Shown: positions 33,925 through 44,498 of the stretch, piece after piece | Numbering within the stretch: position 1 is the stretch's first letter | Layout of the letters: each line of letters opens with the position of its first letter | Assembly (NCBI GenBank): GCA_039000515.1 | Contig: JBCFYV010011164.1 | Span: 42,683,989 to 42,747,988, forward strand | Direction: 5' to 3' | DNA: 64,000 bases | DNA from: Timema cristinae | Taxonomy: Eukaryota > Arthropoda > Insecta > Phasmatodea > Timematidae | The notes under the pieces: generated by a model | Told to the model about the DNA's origin: nothing | Database searches by the model: none | What the model saw: only the letters and a program-made list of their open reading frames with translations | Program-made: the position numbers and the translations under genes

Positions 33925-34896
33925 TTAGGTTAATAGATTATGCAGAATATCAATTTCAATAAACTTTCATCTATTAAATTTAGCTATAGCTGTTTCCACA
34001 AAAACACTATGAATCTTATGTCCTAACTTAAAAATTTTATTCATTATGAATCAATTTTGGTTAATGCTAATTTGCCAATCTGAAAGTTTATATACAGGGT
34101 GTCCCAAAAGTCTCCATACAAAGGGAAATACGCAACCAACCTTTGGAACGGCTGCTTCGGTCTCCGGACCTCATGCCCCTTGATTTTTACCTGCGAGGAC
34201 ATTTGAAGGCCATCGTCTACCAGGTGAGAACCAGGGATCAGGGATATGCTTCATCTGAAGGCTCGCTTCATCGATACCTGCACTCATGTGATGCCAGATA
34301 TCTTGCAAAATGCTCGGCAAAACTGGCATGACTGTGTTGATCTGTGTCTGACACAGGAGGGCCACCACATTTAGAACATTTTGTAACACAACTGAGTAAA
34401 GTCGGTTTTCCCTATGTATGAAGGTTTTTGGGACACCCTCAATTTAAAGTAAACAACTTAAGTTCAAGAAAATGTTATCAGGACAAAATCGGATCAAAGA
34501 ACAGTGTAAATAGTTCCTTCCTATTGCTAGCCAGCAAACATATATTAACATATATATTAGAAAAATTAGCATATATTATAAATTAGAAAAAATTATAATA
34601 TACATATATATATATTTAAAAAAAATTAACATATACAATATATTAGAAAAAAATAGCATATGTTTGTTGGCTAGCACTAGGAACTTTGATCCAATTTTAT
34701 ACTGAAACAATTTTGTTGAACTTAAGTTTTTATTGAAATATATCAACTCTCGGATTGGCAAGTTATCATTGACCAAATTGGATTTAAAATGAATAACATT
34801 TTTAAGTTAGGACAAAAGATTCATAGTCTTTGTGGAAAAGCTATATTTAAATCTAATATATCATATACAGATGAAATAAATATTGATTAGGTTCAG
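33925..34896. mobile_element. Foldback element with mariner-like MITE (copy 2; MITE 34095-34440)
   Basis: Counterpart of 9955-10925. The MITE's left end has one more G here (CAGGGTGTCCC), which matches its right end better and is probably the correct reading. Confidence 0.72.
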
Positions 34897-35083
34897 ATTT
34901 TATATATCATTATCAATTCAAAAACCTGCTTTTGATCACGCAGTATTTAAGACAATACAGGCACCTTTGAGCAGTGTTAATGCAGAGAGGTTTTTGGGCT
35001 ACTGCAATGTTGTTGGTGACCGAAGGACTAGTTTAACTAAAGAAAACATCGAGTTTGGTAGTATTTTGGAACACACCTTATAA
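34883..35083 (+). pseudogene. hAT transposase C-terminal remnant (copy 2)
   Basis: Same as 10912-11112: SSVNAERFLGYCNVVGDRRT and a TAA end. No difference from copy 1 was seen. Confidence 0.7.
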
Positions 35084-36810
35084 GTGTGCTCTGCTTGATA
35101 GCTCAATAGATTAATGATTATTAACTTAAAATATAATTTCACTATCTTAACTTAATATGGTACAAAATGCTATTTCATTAAAATTAAAATGCTACAAAAT
35201 ATCCTTTTTAAAACTAAATATTCTTCAAATTTAACTTGAAAATTGCTCTTTTTCCATGTCTATAAATATTTTTCAGATCTGTTTTTATGCTTAGATGTTT
35301 TTACTATTTAATTTGGCCCAAAGTATCTGTTTTAAAAGTCTCAAATACATTTCATTTGTAGATTCAAAACTATTATACTCGATAGTTGCTTAGCTTGTAA
35401 GCCTATATCATACTTACTCATCACATAGCATGATATTCTTGAATTAACTAGGCAGATTAGTCATTAATTAATATAGTTTTCCTAAGAGAGCAAATTTCCT
35501 CGAATATACATTATGACAAAAAAAGTTATTTCATATTGTTAATGATCTGTTTTATTTTTCCAGGGCACAGCTCATCCAACTGAAAGTATTAATTTGAGAA
35601 GATCACAATAAGTTCAAAGAAAATATTAATGTTCCTCCCATGTAAATAGTAACTTCTTTATCGAAAATGTCGAACAAAGTTTTTCAAAGTTCTTAATTAG
35701 TTATGAATTTGTACACTAAATATTTATATATATAAATAAACTACATAGCCTTATTTTAAGAAAAACTCCCCTACCTATTCCAGAGTTTTTATATTGTACA
35801 GCTCATGAAAACGATGATTGTTATAATAATAGTTTATATTCTCTGAATATGACATTAAAAAATGAGAATATCAGAAAAATTATAATAGTGGACACTTTTT
35901 AGTTTTAATCTTAATCTAAGGGAACTTATAATATATTTTGGCGGTCTTGTAAAGTAGTGTTCAGAAAGTGAAAAGTAACGAAAACCTGTTTGTTTGAATC
36001 TGTAGACACCATGCAGTCCTTGTACTAACCATTTTCTATTTTTGATAGTTTGCTTTAAGTTTGTCAGATTTGGTATTTGATATAATAGTAAAGGAACTAG
36101 ATGGCAGGTTATGAAAACATTTAGTGGGGAGAAAAAACAGTAGTTTTTATTGGCAAGCCAGAAAATATACAAATAATGTTTGAACACTTTTATTTTAAAT
36201 TAACGAATATGTACTGGGGTCAAAATATATGTTTTTAGTTGAAATATTTTTATCCTCTTTGAAAGTGAAGGGATTATTCAAAAATCATAATTTTTTTAGT
36301 ATCAAACTCTATCACACATATCTGATAGATTATGAATGATTAAGAATGTATTAAAAGTAGGAATGTCAATTTTTATAAATGGGAAACTAAATATCAAATC
36401 AATTAAATTAATTTAAATATCTAAGAACTCTGTGGAGACTTTGAACGCTGCAGAGCCTCTGTGGCATTAGCCCGCAAGTGAGATATACAGAGGAAAACCG
36501 CCCAAAATTTTGTCAGGCACTATATTGTACAGTATTATTAAAAAATAAAATCTCTTTTAATATATCAGGTGATTTAAAATTAATGGCCTTATTCACAAAG
36601 CAGATTTTAATACAAAAAACTGTGATATTTAATGTGGAATAGATATTATGAGGTACCACTTGGAGATGTCTTAAAATGAGGTGCAGTTAATTAAAGATTC
36701 AGGAAATATCCAAACTATTTTCACAACTCTTATAGAAGTAATGATTATATGAAATATATTTTAAAATGATCAATTGATGATTATGTAACTTAATTAATCC
36801 TTGAGTAAAA
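35084..36810. other. AT-rich flank upstream of the host-like gene (copy 2)
   Basis: Counterpart of 11113-12839 with only a few indels (near 35297 and 35786). A pyrimidine tract with AG at about 35548-35564 could be a splice acceptor. No promoter motif stands out. Confidence 0.4.
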
Positions 36811-37665
36811 ATGAATGATTCTTCATTTTGTAAGGACTGTTACGGTGTGATAGAGAAAGTGTGGCCTTGGAGCGGCTTAGTATCATTTCCTTTAGGTGGA
36901 AGAATTGAGCAAGCTTATTTCCACAGTGAAAGTGTTTTGATTGATAACCGTGAAATATCACCAAGCTTGAATCTTATGGACATTTTGAGAGGTGGCATGT
37001 CAGCCTCTCTTCGTGTGACACCAAGCCATACTGGGACAGATATAAGATTCATTGCAATATGGGTACATGTATCTTCTTTTGAAAGCTTTAATTCTGTATA
37101 TAATAGTGAAACAGAAATTCTTAATGAAGCACATTATAGTGAATCATTTAATATGGCTGGTTGTACCCAAATAGCACCCCCAAATGATAGTGACATTTAT
37201 TTTGATAATAGTGATACCATAGTAAATGTAACTCCTATCAATCAGTACACGAATGAAGATAATCGAAAGAAGAATGAAGATCATCAGAACAAGGCTGAAG
37301 ATCTTCCGAGACCCACAGCGTTGCCACATAAAGAGTCCAATGAAACCATCAAAGTAGTAACTGTTCAACAAGAACAACAAAGGATAACAACTCTTCAGTC
37401 AAAAGATCAAATTAACAGATCTTTTGCAAGAAAAAAAGAAAAGAAAAGAAAAAAGTTTAATTCAAAGCGAAAGACCTTTCATTATAAACCAGATCTTGCT
37501 CCACACACATTGAGGTTGAACAAAGACTTAAATAATAGGAACAAGGCGAAAACTTTTCAACAACAACAAGAAATATTCCACCCAAAGCGTAATCTTTCTA
37601 GGCCGATGATTTCTCAGACTGAGCCTGATCTCACTCCTGAGCAGTGGCTAGAAGAATTCTTTTAG
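36811..37665 (+). CDS. Host-like protein, 284 aa: possible beta-barrel N-terminus, basic nuclear-type C-terminal half
   Basis: Not recognised with certainty. Start ATG lies in AAAAATGAAT after stops in all frames; the end is TAG. Residues 1-90 form one compact hydrophobic unit (GVIEKVWPWSGLVSFPL, AYFHSESVLID, ILRGGMSASLRV, RFIAIWVHV). Its G-x-I/V, AYFH and IAIWV spacing resembles small nucleic-acid-binding beta-barrels of the cold-shock or S1 kind; this is inference. Residues 100-140 are acidic and Ser/Asn-rich, 140-200 polar. Residues 207-222 are strongly basic (ARKKEKKRKKFNSKRK), a likely nuclear-localisation or RNA-binding patch. The last ten residues TPEQWLEEFF are acidic-hydrophobic, like a short binding motif. 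It has one exon and no transposon motif. It might still be a terminal coding exon of a larger gene. Confidence 0.6.
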   Translation: MNDSSFCKDCYGVIEKVWPWSGLVSFPLGGRIEQAYFHSESVLIDNREISPSLNLMDILRGGMSASLRVTPSHTGTDIRFIAIWVHVSSFESFNSVYNSETEILNEAHYSESFNMAGCTQIAPPNDSDIYFDNSDTIVNVTPINQYTNEDNRKKNEDHQNKAEDLPRPTALPHKESNETIKVVTVQQEQQRITTLQSKDQINRSFARKKEKKRKKFNSKRKTFHYKPDLAPHTLRLNKDLNNRNKAKTFQQQQEIFHPKRNLSRPMISQTEPDLTPEQWLEEFF

Positions 37666-37839
37666 GATCTACAAGGTTATCAAATAATGTATGATAGTAG
37701 GTTTAATTCAAAGTTATGTTCTGAGTACTCTTCATTGATTTAATCCTGTGTCTTAAACTACTGGTAGAATGGATTCTATAGGGAATCCACAGTAGGAGAG
37801 TGGTATCTGTCAGCAAGGAAAAGTTATGATATATCCATT

Positions 37840-38330
37840 CACCAAACCATATGATCTGCAAGACTGTATGTTGATTTGTTGTGACATTTGGTTGTCAGAA
37901 CATCCACACAAACAAACAATTTGTTTTAAATAATCGTTTTACAGTATTGAAACACTGCAAACTTATGAAAATAAACTTTTGGATGTTTCTTGTTTGTGGA
38001 AGTGGCATATATATTTCACTATTAAGATGCTTTTCAAATGAGAACTTTTTAAAAGCCAGCCTGCTTTTTTGAAATCAAGATGGTAAACCAGTTGAAACAA
38101 GGGATGGCTATTTACAGAATAAAAACATTTGATTTTTGGATTAAAATTTTGTATGCCCCCTCCCCCTCTATTTCTCTCTAAAAGTTATATAAAGCATTTA
38201 TTTATTTTGCTGACCAGTTATAACAAGATACAAGTGTGAATATAATACTTTTTAATTAATTATTTTATGAACATGTTGCCTGCCACACCTACAAAATAAA
38301 ACACACAATAGTTTTATTAATATTTTAAGC
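37840..38330. repeat. ~0.5-kb dispersed repeat, member 2
   Basis: Starts at CACCAAACCATATGATCTGC and follows the same block order as 7716-8270: TTTTGGATGTTT, GAAATCAAGATGGTAAAC, TTAATTAATTATTTTAT, then an AT-rich end. Divergence is considerable. It overlaps the likely 3' untranslated region of the host-like gene. Confidence 0.55.
37970..37975 (+). promoter_or_regulatory. Candidate polyadenylation signal downstream of the host-like gene
   Basis: AATAAA about 305 bp after the stop codon; another AATAAA lies at 38118-38123. In this AT-rich context either may be chance. Confidence 0.35.
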
Positions 38331-38697
38331 ATATTTTGTTATTTCATTATGTTGCAAAAACACCACTTACACAGTAATTCCTAGGAAAGTATTATTACAC
38401 TTGTTTGATAACACTTTTTATTATAAAGCAAATAATAATTATTTCCACATAGATACATTAGTAACTTTCAGTAAATGTTTGCAATAAAAAACCTTCTACT
38501 AAATGTCAGATACCATCCTTCCAGCCATGGATGCCTTATAGTTTATGTGTAACTCGCAATATGCATTATTCAACACAATTTTGCTTGAAATGAAAATTGT
38601 GTTTTTTAGTAAGCTGGATATTTTTTTTTTGTTTCCTCTGGTATTTCAAATGTTATATGTTAAAAATAATACTGTGATTATTGATTATACACATTAT
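38331..38697. other. AT-rich DNA, nothing assigned
   Basis: No frame or repeat pair recognised. Confidence 0.5.
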
Positions 38698-38701
38698 TTA
38701 A

Positions 38702-39110
38702 CACATTGAACCCCATGGTGATCTATCCAGTTAACTTTACACATGCAGCAACGCGGGCTCTATGGCCACATGAAGTAATTTGTCTCTTAAACCTATCCTA
38801 CAGCCCGGGGATCACATTCATGTAGGTGTGGCCATAAAGTGGGACTTTGTTGGGCTCATGGTCCGGGCAACTTTGTTTTTGTGTTCCATTGGGGCTATCA
38901 GTGAGCGGTGGACACCATAAGAATATCCAGCCGGACGACTGTGAACCTATGAACTACACTCAAAAAACTCGATTTTTGACCACAATACATAGCAATAATT
39001 TCTTTTTAGCTTTTTTGCATGAATGTGAGCTTTGTTATGAGTTGATTGGGTTAAAAAGTTAATTTAGTCCAATGAGCAAATTAATTAATTTCATCTGGGG
39101 CTCAATGTGT
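38702..39110. mobile_element. piggyBac-like MITE (TTAA target)
   Basis: CACATTGAACCCCA (from 38702) is mirrored by TGGGGCTCAATGTGT (ending 39110), and TTAA borders both ends (38698-38701 and 39111-39114). TTAA target duplication with an ACACATTGA start is typical of piggyBac-related elements. The interior is less AT-rich than its surroundings but has no transposase motif; the frame at 38847-39062 is not recognised. Confidence 0.7.
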
Positions 39111-39122
39111 TTAAAAGACTTA

Positions 39123-39350
39123 CAGTAGCCCCATGGCTTCTTTGGTGCTGACTGACAGCTCACAGCTGACAGCTTTGAAAAGTTATTAGACCAATTTATG
39201 AATCCCTATGCCGAACCATATGATCTGCAAAAACATGTGTTTAGCAGCTGCCACTTCTGACGGTCAAAATTTAGGTATACACCTAAATGTTGACTGTCAG
39301 AAGTCAGCTGTGAGTTGTCAGTCAGCACCAAAGAAGCCATGGGGCTACTG
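39123..39350. mobile_element. Tc1/mariner-type MITE (TA target) with long perfect-like TIRs
   Basis: CAGTAGCCCCATGGCTTCTT continues to GGTGCTGACTGACAGCTCAC on the left. The right end is its reverse complement with one mismatch over about 45 bp. TA flanks both ends (39121-39122, 39351-39352). The middle (39205-39270) contains ACCATATGATCTGCA, shared with the ~0.5-kb dispersed repeats. The high identity of the arms suggests recent activity. Confidence 0.85.
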
Positions 39351-39352
39351 TA

Positions 39353-40044
39353 GTTACTATAAATTAATGTACAAAAAAGGTGAACTTTGGGCCTGCAAGA
39401 ACTAAATTACATCTTGTATTAACTGTTGAGACAAAGATTATTATTGTTATCTTGCTCTCACTCCCTCTTGCTTTCACTACGGATTCACACGTTCGCCAAA
39501 AAACTAGCGCAGAACAGAAACATAGTCACGTGATGAGCTTTAAGCCAATCACTTCATTCGCTCTGCCCGAGGTGTTCGGCATAAGAGAACCATTCAATTC
39601 TCAGAACCAACCATCTCAAATCAGTGTGCATGCACATTTGACAATATATGCACATGTGCATTTGTCAACGCATGCACTCTACAGCCAGCAGATAGCTTCG
39701 TTGGCTCTTGTGAGATGATTTGAAATAACCCGTTAATGGAAAACATGTGGATCGGTGTATTGGATTGTGCCCCGACACAGTGTTATAATTTGAAAACAAC
39801 CATCGGGACAATGCTCTAAAATATAATATGTTTGTGAACTAGAATATAAACTATGTTGATAATAAGCTGTTTTAAGTTAGCGTTATAATGCATCATGGGT
39901 CAACATACAAGGAATGAATTTATGCGCCACTCAAACAAATTCTGTTCTCTATTTTTGGGCAAACGTGGGAATCAAGCTTTATTCTCACTCACTCTTTCTC
40001 ACACACACTAGAAAGCTTTATCAAAGGTTAATATTAAAGATTTT
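39353..40044. other. Unassigned, partly GC-richer segment
   Basis: 39460-39720 is less AT-rich and holds CACGTGATGAG, alternating purine-pyrimidine stretches (TGCATGCACAT, ATATGCACATGTGCAT) and an open frame (39380-39718) without recognisable domains. A regulatory region or a mobile-element end are both possible. Confidence 0.35.
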
Positions 40045-40057
40045 AATAAAGCTAGTT

Positions 40058-40315
40058 ACCCGCCTCGGTGGCGTAGTTGGCTAACGCGCTTGTCGTTTTG
40101 AGCTTGACTGCTGAGGACGGGGAGATCGAGGTTCGAATCTCGGTCGGGTGAACTGGGGGTGGTTTTTCCTAAATGGTTTTCCACTCTCCTTCCACGCAAA
40201 TGCGGGTTCACTTCCTCTAATTCAACCTTCCCAATTCCTAATCCATTAGTGTAATTAGTACTTAAAGCGTATAACCCGAATGGGTAGTAAGACGCGGTAA
40301 TACATAAAATATAAA
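40058..40315 (+). repeat. tRNA-derived SINE, family B, full-length with target duplication
   Basis: The head CCGCCTCGGTGGCGTAGTTG carries box A and GGTTCGAATC is box B. The head differs from family A. The body has GGTGGTTTTTCCTAAATGG and CCACGCAAATGCGGGTTCAC. The 3' end is the shared module GCGTATAACCCGAATGGGTA GTAAGACGCGG. AATAAAGCTAGTT occurs at 40045-40057 and 40316-40328, a 13-bp target duplication. Confidence 0.92.
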
Positions 40316-40328
40316 AATAAAGCTAGTT

Positions 40329-41034
40329 TGTTTCCTTTGTTTATGTTTTATTTAATTTGAATATAATAATTAAAAATGAATTTCAAACTATGCCCTACCC
40401 ATTTTTGATTATTTTTAATCAGATCAAATTAGACAACAAATAGTCTAAATATTTTGTTAGGAATAAAACAGCCAACTCATCATTTCTTGCTTGACACTAA
40501 ACTATACATATAAATCATGTGTCTAGTTAAAAAAATGTTCAGGAGCATGGTTAACCTTCGAGACTAAACTAAAAATCAAGTTACCCCTGAGTGAAATTAA
40601 ATAAATTAATTATGTGGCTAAAATGGATAACTATATTATAAGACTAAGAGGAGGCTTTACTAGTTAAAGAAAAGATTTCACTCTGCTCAACAAATACTTT
40701 TCCACAATTTCTTCATATTATATAGTAGTTGGTGTACCTGTTATTCGCACGGGCACTCTATGAATTAGCTTTGTTATTATTAGTATCTAAAATTAACCAC
40801 AGGGAATAGTAACCAGATTTTAAATTATGGTTAAATATTAATCCTTTATTGGTTTGAATGGGATACCAAACACGAAAGTATGCTGCCCAATACACATTGT
40901 AAAAATAATAAAATAAGTAGTAATCTAAACATGTTTTAAAAGCTGACATTTATTTTAAAGATTAAGTTATAATTTCTTTACATACAAAACTTTGAACTGT
41001 GGCCTTTTGGTGCTAGTAAAAAAAACACAATATG
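40329..41034. other. AT-rich DNA, nothing assigned
   Basis: No gene or repeat recognised. Confidence 0.5.
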
Positions 41035-41232
41035 ATACCCTTTTTTTGCCCCATTTACTCTTTTTACTGCTTTCAAAGCTTTTTAACTTTATTTATACCC
41101 TTTTGATTTTTTTATGATTTACTTTAAGACCCTTTTACTATTTTTACCCTTTTGCTCTTTTTTGATATTTTGGTACTTTCTGGACATTTTTTGCAATTTT
41201 TACCATTTTAGTCTTATTGTTCTTTCTACATT
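41035..41232 (+). repeat. T-rich strand-asymmetric quasi-repeat
   Basis: About 200 bp in which TTTTTACCCTTTTG-like units recur with drift (CCCTTTTTTTGCCCC, TTTATACCCTTTTG, AAGACCCTTTTACT, TTTTTACCCTTTTGC). Thymine far exceeds adenine on this strand. It looks like a decayed short tandem repeat. Confidence 0.5.
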
Positions 41233-41652
41233 AATTATCTGGCCTAACCCCACATAAATATTTTAGGCTAAAAAGTTTTAAAAAGGATAAAAGTGTATCG
41301 ATACATAAATATTATTTAATTGAAATAAATCACAACATTTAACACTTAATAATATATCATGGAAACATGAGAAGAAGAGTTTGTTGTAGATACCAAACAC
41401 TTCTTGTTTACTCTCCATGGCAACCAAAATTCCATTGCCACCACACTACATTACAAGTTGTATGAAATGTAGTAGTAAAGCTTTCTTAATCTCTTTTAAT
41501 TAATTGAAACAATATAGGATCCCAATTTTAATATTCCTGCTTAGATGTGCACATGTTCATGCACAGATATGACTAATATTTAAATTTCTAATGTCTGCAT
41601 GCAATAGATATTGCACAATGCTCATGACACCAAAAACTCTTCATTTTATTAA
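41233..41652. other. AT-rich DNA, nothing assigned
   Basis: No gene or repeat recognised before the hAT terminus. Confidence 0.5.
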
Positions 41653-41660
41653 TATAGATC

Positions 41661-43080
41661 AGGGATGGGTAAGCTTACTAAAAGGAGGGCCAAATAAAAA
41701 ATGTTTGTTGGACTTACATTTATTCATTAATTTTTCTTAAAAATATTTTTTTTTTAAAGATAAACGTATAATAGACCGACATGAATAAATTTAAATATTT
41801 TAAGAATGCAAAACAATCAAATACCTTAGTGGCAAAGTATGTTTTAAGTTCGTTCAAATGATATATGCGATGGAGTGCACTGGCACAGCCAAGATTCGTT
41901 TGTGGGGCGGGGTTTAGTTTCACTGACCAACTAAGCGAGGTCCATTGGTTTTTCCCACGGGTAAATTTGAGTACTGCAAAATGCAAATGCATCAAAAGAA
42001 ATATAATATCAAAAATAATTTAAAATTAATAAAAATAGTCATAATTCTGTAATTATTATAACTATTAAGTTTTTATGAACACATTTTTATTCATGCATAC
42101 AGCTAGAATATACAAACATACAAGTTTCAATAAATTGTATTTTGGAAATTTGATTTATAAAATTATTTTATAAGATAAAATCTGAAAATTCAAATAAGCA
42201 ACTTGCACTAACTCTTAACTCACAAAATCACTTTTGTAATTATTCACTTTAGTCTTATGTTAATTTTCCTTGGCTTCATAGAAATTCCATTGAGAACTTC
42301 ATCCTCCCCATGTGGAAAAATCATATATGGCCAGAGCTGGTCAATATCTGGCCAGATATACCCAGATCTGAGGCAAATCTGGCATTCAAATAATTAAATT
42401 GATGAAACTAATGCTCAATATGGTGATTTACTACTTCACAACAATGTAAGGTGGCTGAGCAAAGGCTGTGTGCTGAAAATATTTTTTGGTATATTGGAAA
42501 AAATAAAATTATTCTCTCTAGCAGTGATTGATCGTCCGCAAAGTGCTATCTAGGCTTCCTTGACATATAATAAAATGTGACGATCATCATGTTTTCAGCG
42601 GACATTTTTAAACAGATCAATTACTTGAACTTCAAACTACAATTCAAAGGAAAGCTTATGTGTAAATTACTGTCAGAAGTTAGAAGATTTCTAGAAAACT
42701 TTACCTCCTGTCTGATGAGATTGACAGTAACTTTTGCACTCTCCTAAACTAAAGGCAGTTTGTGGTATAAATGAGGGTATTTACGTCAGCCAGTTCTCCA
42801 ATTTCATGAGAGAGCTTAAATCCGAGTTTGAAGCAAGATTTATTGACTTCAAAAAAATTGAGGTCGTTGTGCAGATTTTAAACATCAGTATTTCTCTGCA
42901 GCCTAATGTTGAATGGAGCAGTGGAACGGTAGATATTTTAAACTGTAATAAAGCTGCTCTACAGATGGAAATGATTTGAGTTTCAGGAAGAATTCGTTTT
43001 AAAGGAAAACATATACTCGATTCTCAAATACTCTTTCTTCAATGCGAACAATTCGGAATTATATATGCTTGTAATAGTAA
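41661..43080 (+). mobile_element. Degraded hAT transposon of the GTF2IRD2/ZBED type
   Basis: The left end CAGGGATGGGTAAGCTTACT and nearby GGAGGGCCAAAT have the look of hAT termini (CAGGGGTGGGCAA...GGAGGGCC). A transposase relic lies at 42437-43035. No matching right terminus was found; a family A SINE starts at about 43085 and may have replaced or displaced it. Confidence 0.6.
42437..43035 (+). pseudogene. hAT transposase relic (GTF2IRD2/ZBED-like)
   Basis: Reading through frames: HNNVRWLSKGCVLKIFFGIL at 42437, then DIFKQINYLNFKLQFKGKL near 42600 and LLSEVRRFLENF near 42669, then 42734-42979 with YVSQFSNFMRELKSEFEARF, IDFKKIEV and ALQMEMI. The order (DVRWLSRG, LNLKLQGK, F..LKSEF..RF.DF, LQMELI) is that of the GTF2IRD2-like hAT transposases. 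Several frameshifts and stops; the C-terminal dimerisation motif is not seen. Confidence 0.78.
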
Positions 43081-43084
43081 ATAG

Positions 43085-43283
43085 TCCCGGCACAAATTTA
43101 TCTGATTACCAAACCCTTCCTTCACCTCTGACAAGACATCTTGTGAATGTGGGGAATACCAGGCCTCCACCGTGGTTCGGATTCCATGTTAAACTGTAGG
43201 TCCTCCATTTCATCTCACAATCACCCTACCATTACACATTAGCGTAAATGCGTATAACCCGAACGGATAGTAATACGTGGTGC

Positions 43284-43315
<32 letters not shown>
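43085..43315 (+). repeat. SINE family A, 5'-truncated copy
   Basis: Starts just after box B (TCCCGGCACAAATTTATCTG), has the whole body and a slightly mutated 3' module (GAACGGATAGTAATACGTGG) and an (AAT)n tail. No clear target duplication. Confidence 0.85.
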
Positions 43316-43316
<1 letters not shown>

Positions 43317-44078
43317 CCCAGAACTAAAAACCTGTGTCATAAAACTGTGTACAATGTTTGGCTTCACATATGTATGAGAAGCAGCATTCTCAAAGATGAA
43401 CTTAATATAGCATAAGATCAGATCATGACTCCCACTACTTAATGAGAATCAGTTGCATCAACGTCACTCTAAATTTCAGGTAGGTCATTCAAAACAAAAA
43501 TTAGTACTTTCTCACATTGGACATAGACATAAAATTTCGCAAAATTATGTTTTATACTTTGATTTGTAAATGCTATGTTTTTTCATATTTGTAAATTGTC
43601 AAAGCGGAATAGAAAGATTTGTTTCGATAATTTCGAATTCTATTTACTAAGATACTAGAAATATATTGTTTGATTTTAGTGTGAAAAGTTAAATAGTAAA
43701 ATCAAAGAAAATTACGGTTTTTGAATTAGTGTAGGCGTGTAGGGTATGACCTTGAGTCGCTGTTAAAGTTTGCGGGACCGTGACAGTCTGACAAGTTTTT
43801 AAAATGGAACTCCATATTTATTTATTTTTTTGGACCCTTGCCTTGGAACATTCAGCCACTGAAGTGGGTAAGAGGGGCCTATAATAATGCTGTCGTAGTT
43901 GAGCAGAGGTGCATCGCTACGTTTCTGTTGTTTTTTTCCCCGCGAACATTCTGAATAACTGGCTTGGTACCAAGCTAAGGGTTAAGGTATTGCGAAATAT
44001 CATAAAGTATTAACAGCAGCCAATAAGAGAGCAGGATTAAATGGACAAGTGCTAAATACATCTTGCAATAATACGTAT
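43316..44078. other. Nothing assigned
   Basis: Mixed AT-rich sequence; a GC-richer patch at about 43730-43800. No recognisable frame. Confidence 0.45.
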
Positions 44079-44086
44079 AGTTCCAT

Positions 44087-44490
44087 CAGTAGCGTACCCA
44101 TGGGGGCTTGAGGTCCCCCTACCGTAGTTCGGGGATGATCTGCAGATCCAAAGAGAAAATTAAATCGGGGGTAGGGAAGATGTATTACCAGTTAAACTTT
44201 GTGAGCAAAGAAAATATCAAGTGCCACACACCCTTACCTATTATAAAAAAAGGGTAGTTTTTGTGATGGTTGAGCTAACTTTAATTTAGGGCTATATATT
44301 TATTATTTTGTTAGATTATTAAGTTTATAATAGTAAAAATATAAACGATCAAGCTAACAGATACCAATAAAAACTTTCAAAAAAAATCTTTCAGGTAAAA
44401 AAAATATTTGCTCTAGCGGTTGGGTAGGGCCCCCCCCCCCCCAAACGTCCCTTGAGCCCACCCTACCTCGCCATCCTGCTTACGCTACTG
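44087..44490. mobile_element. hAT MITE with 8-bp target duplication
   Basis: CAGTAGCGTA (44087-44096) and TACGCTACTG (44481-44490) are perfect 10-bp inverted ends, and the sub-terminal G-rich sequence also pairs loosely. Flanks AGTTCCAT (44079-44086) and AGTTTCAG (44491-44498) match at 6 of 8 bases. CAGTRGCGTA ends and an 8-bp duplication are typical of hAT. The interior is AT-rich and non-coding, with a C-run of about 14 near 44430-44444. Confidence 0.78.
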
Positions 44491-44498
44491 AGTTTCAG

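Larger units (their letters stand above)
23961..37231. repeat. Large direct duplication, copy 2
   Basis: Partner of 1-13260. Compared with copy 1, single-base indels are frequent from 24 to about 33 kb and rare from about 33.4 to 37.2 kb. Examples: one base lost near 24731, one gained near 25301, one lost near 25665, an extra T near 26569, one G lost near 26800. The uneven density suggests uneven polishing. Confidence 0.95.

Noticed and set aside
1..37231. True recent segmental duplication as the preferred reading
   Set aside because: Not excluded, but the exact end at an N gap and the homopolymer-type differences make an assembly overlap more likely.
40058..40150. tRNA gene in the family B head
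   Set aside because: Same reason: it is the promoter head of a SINE.
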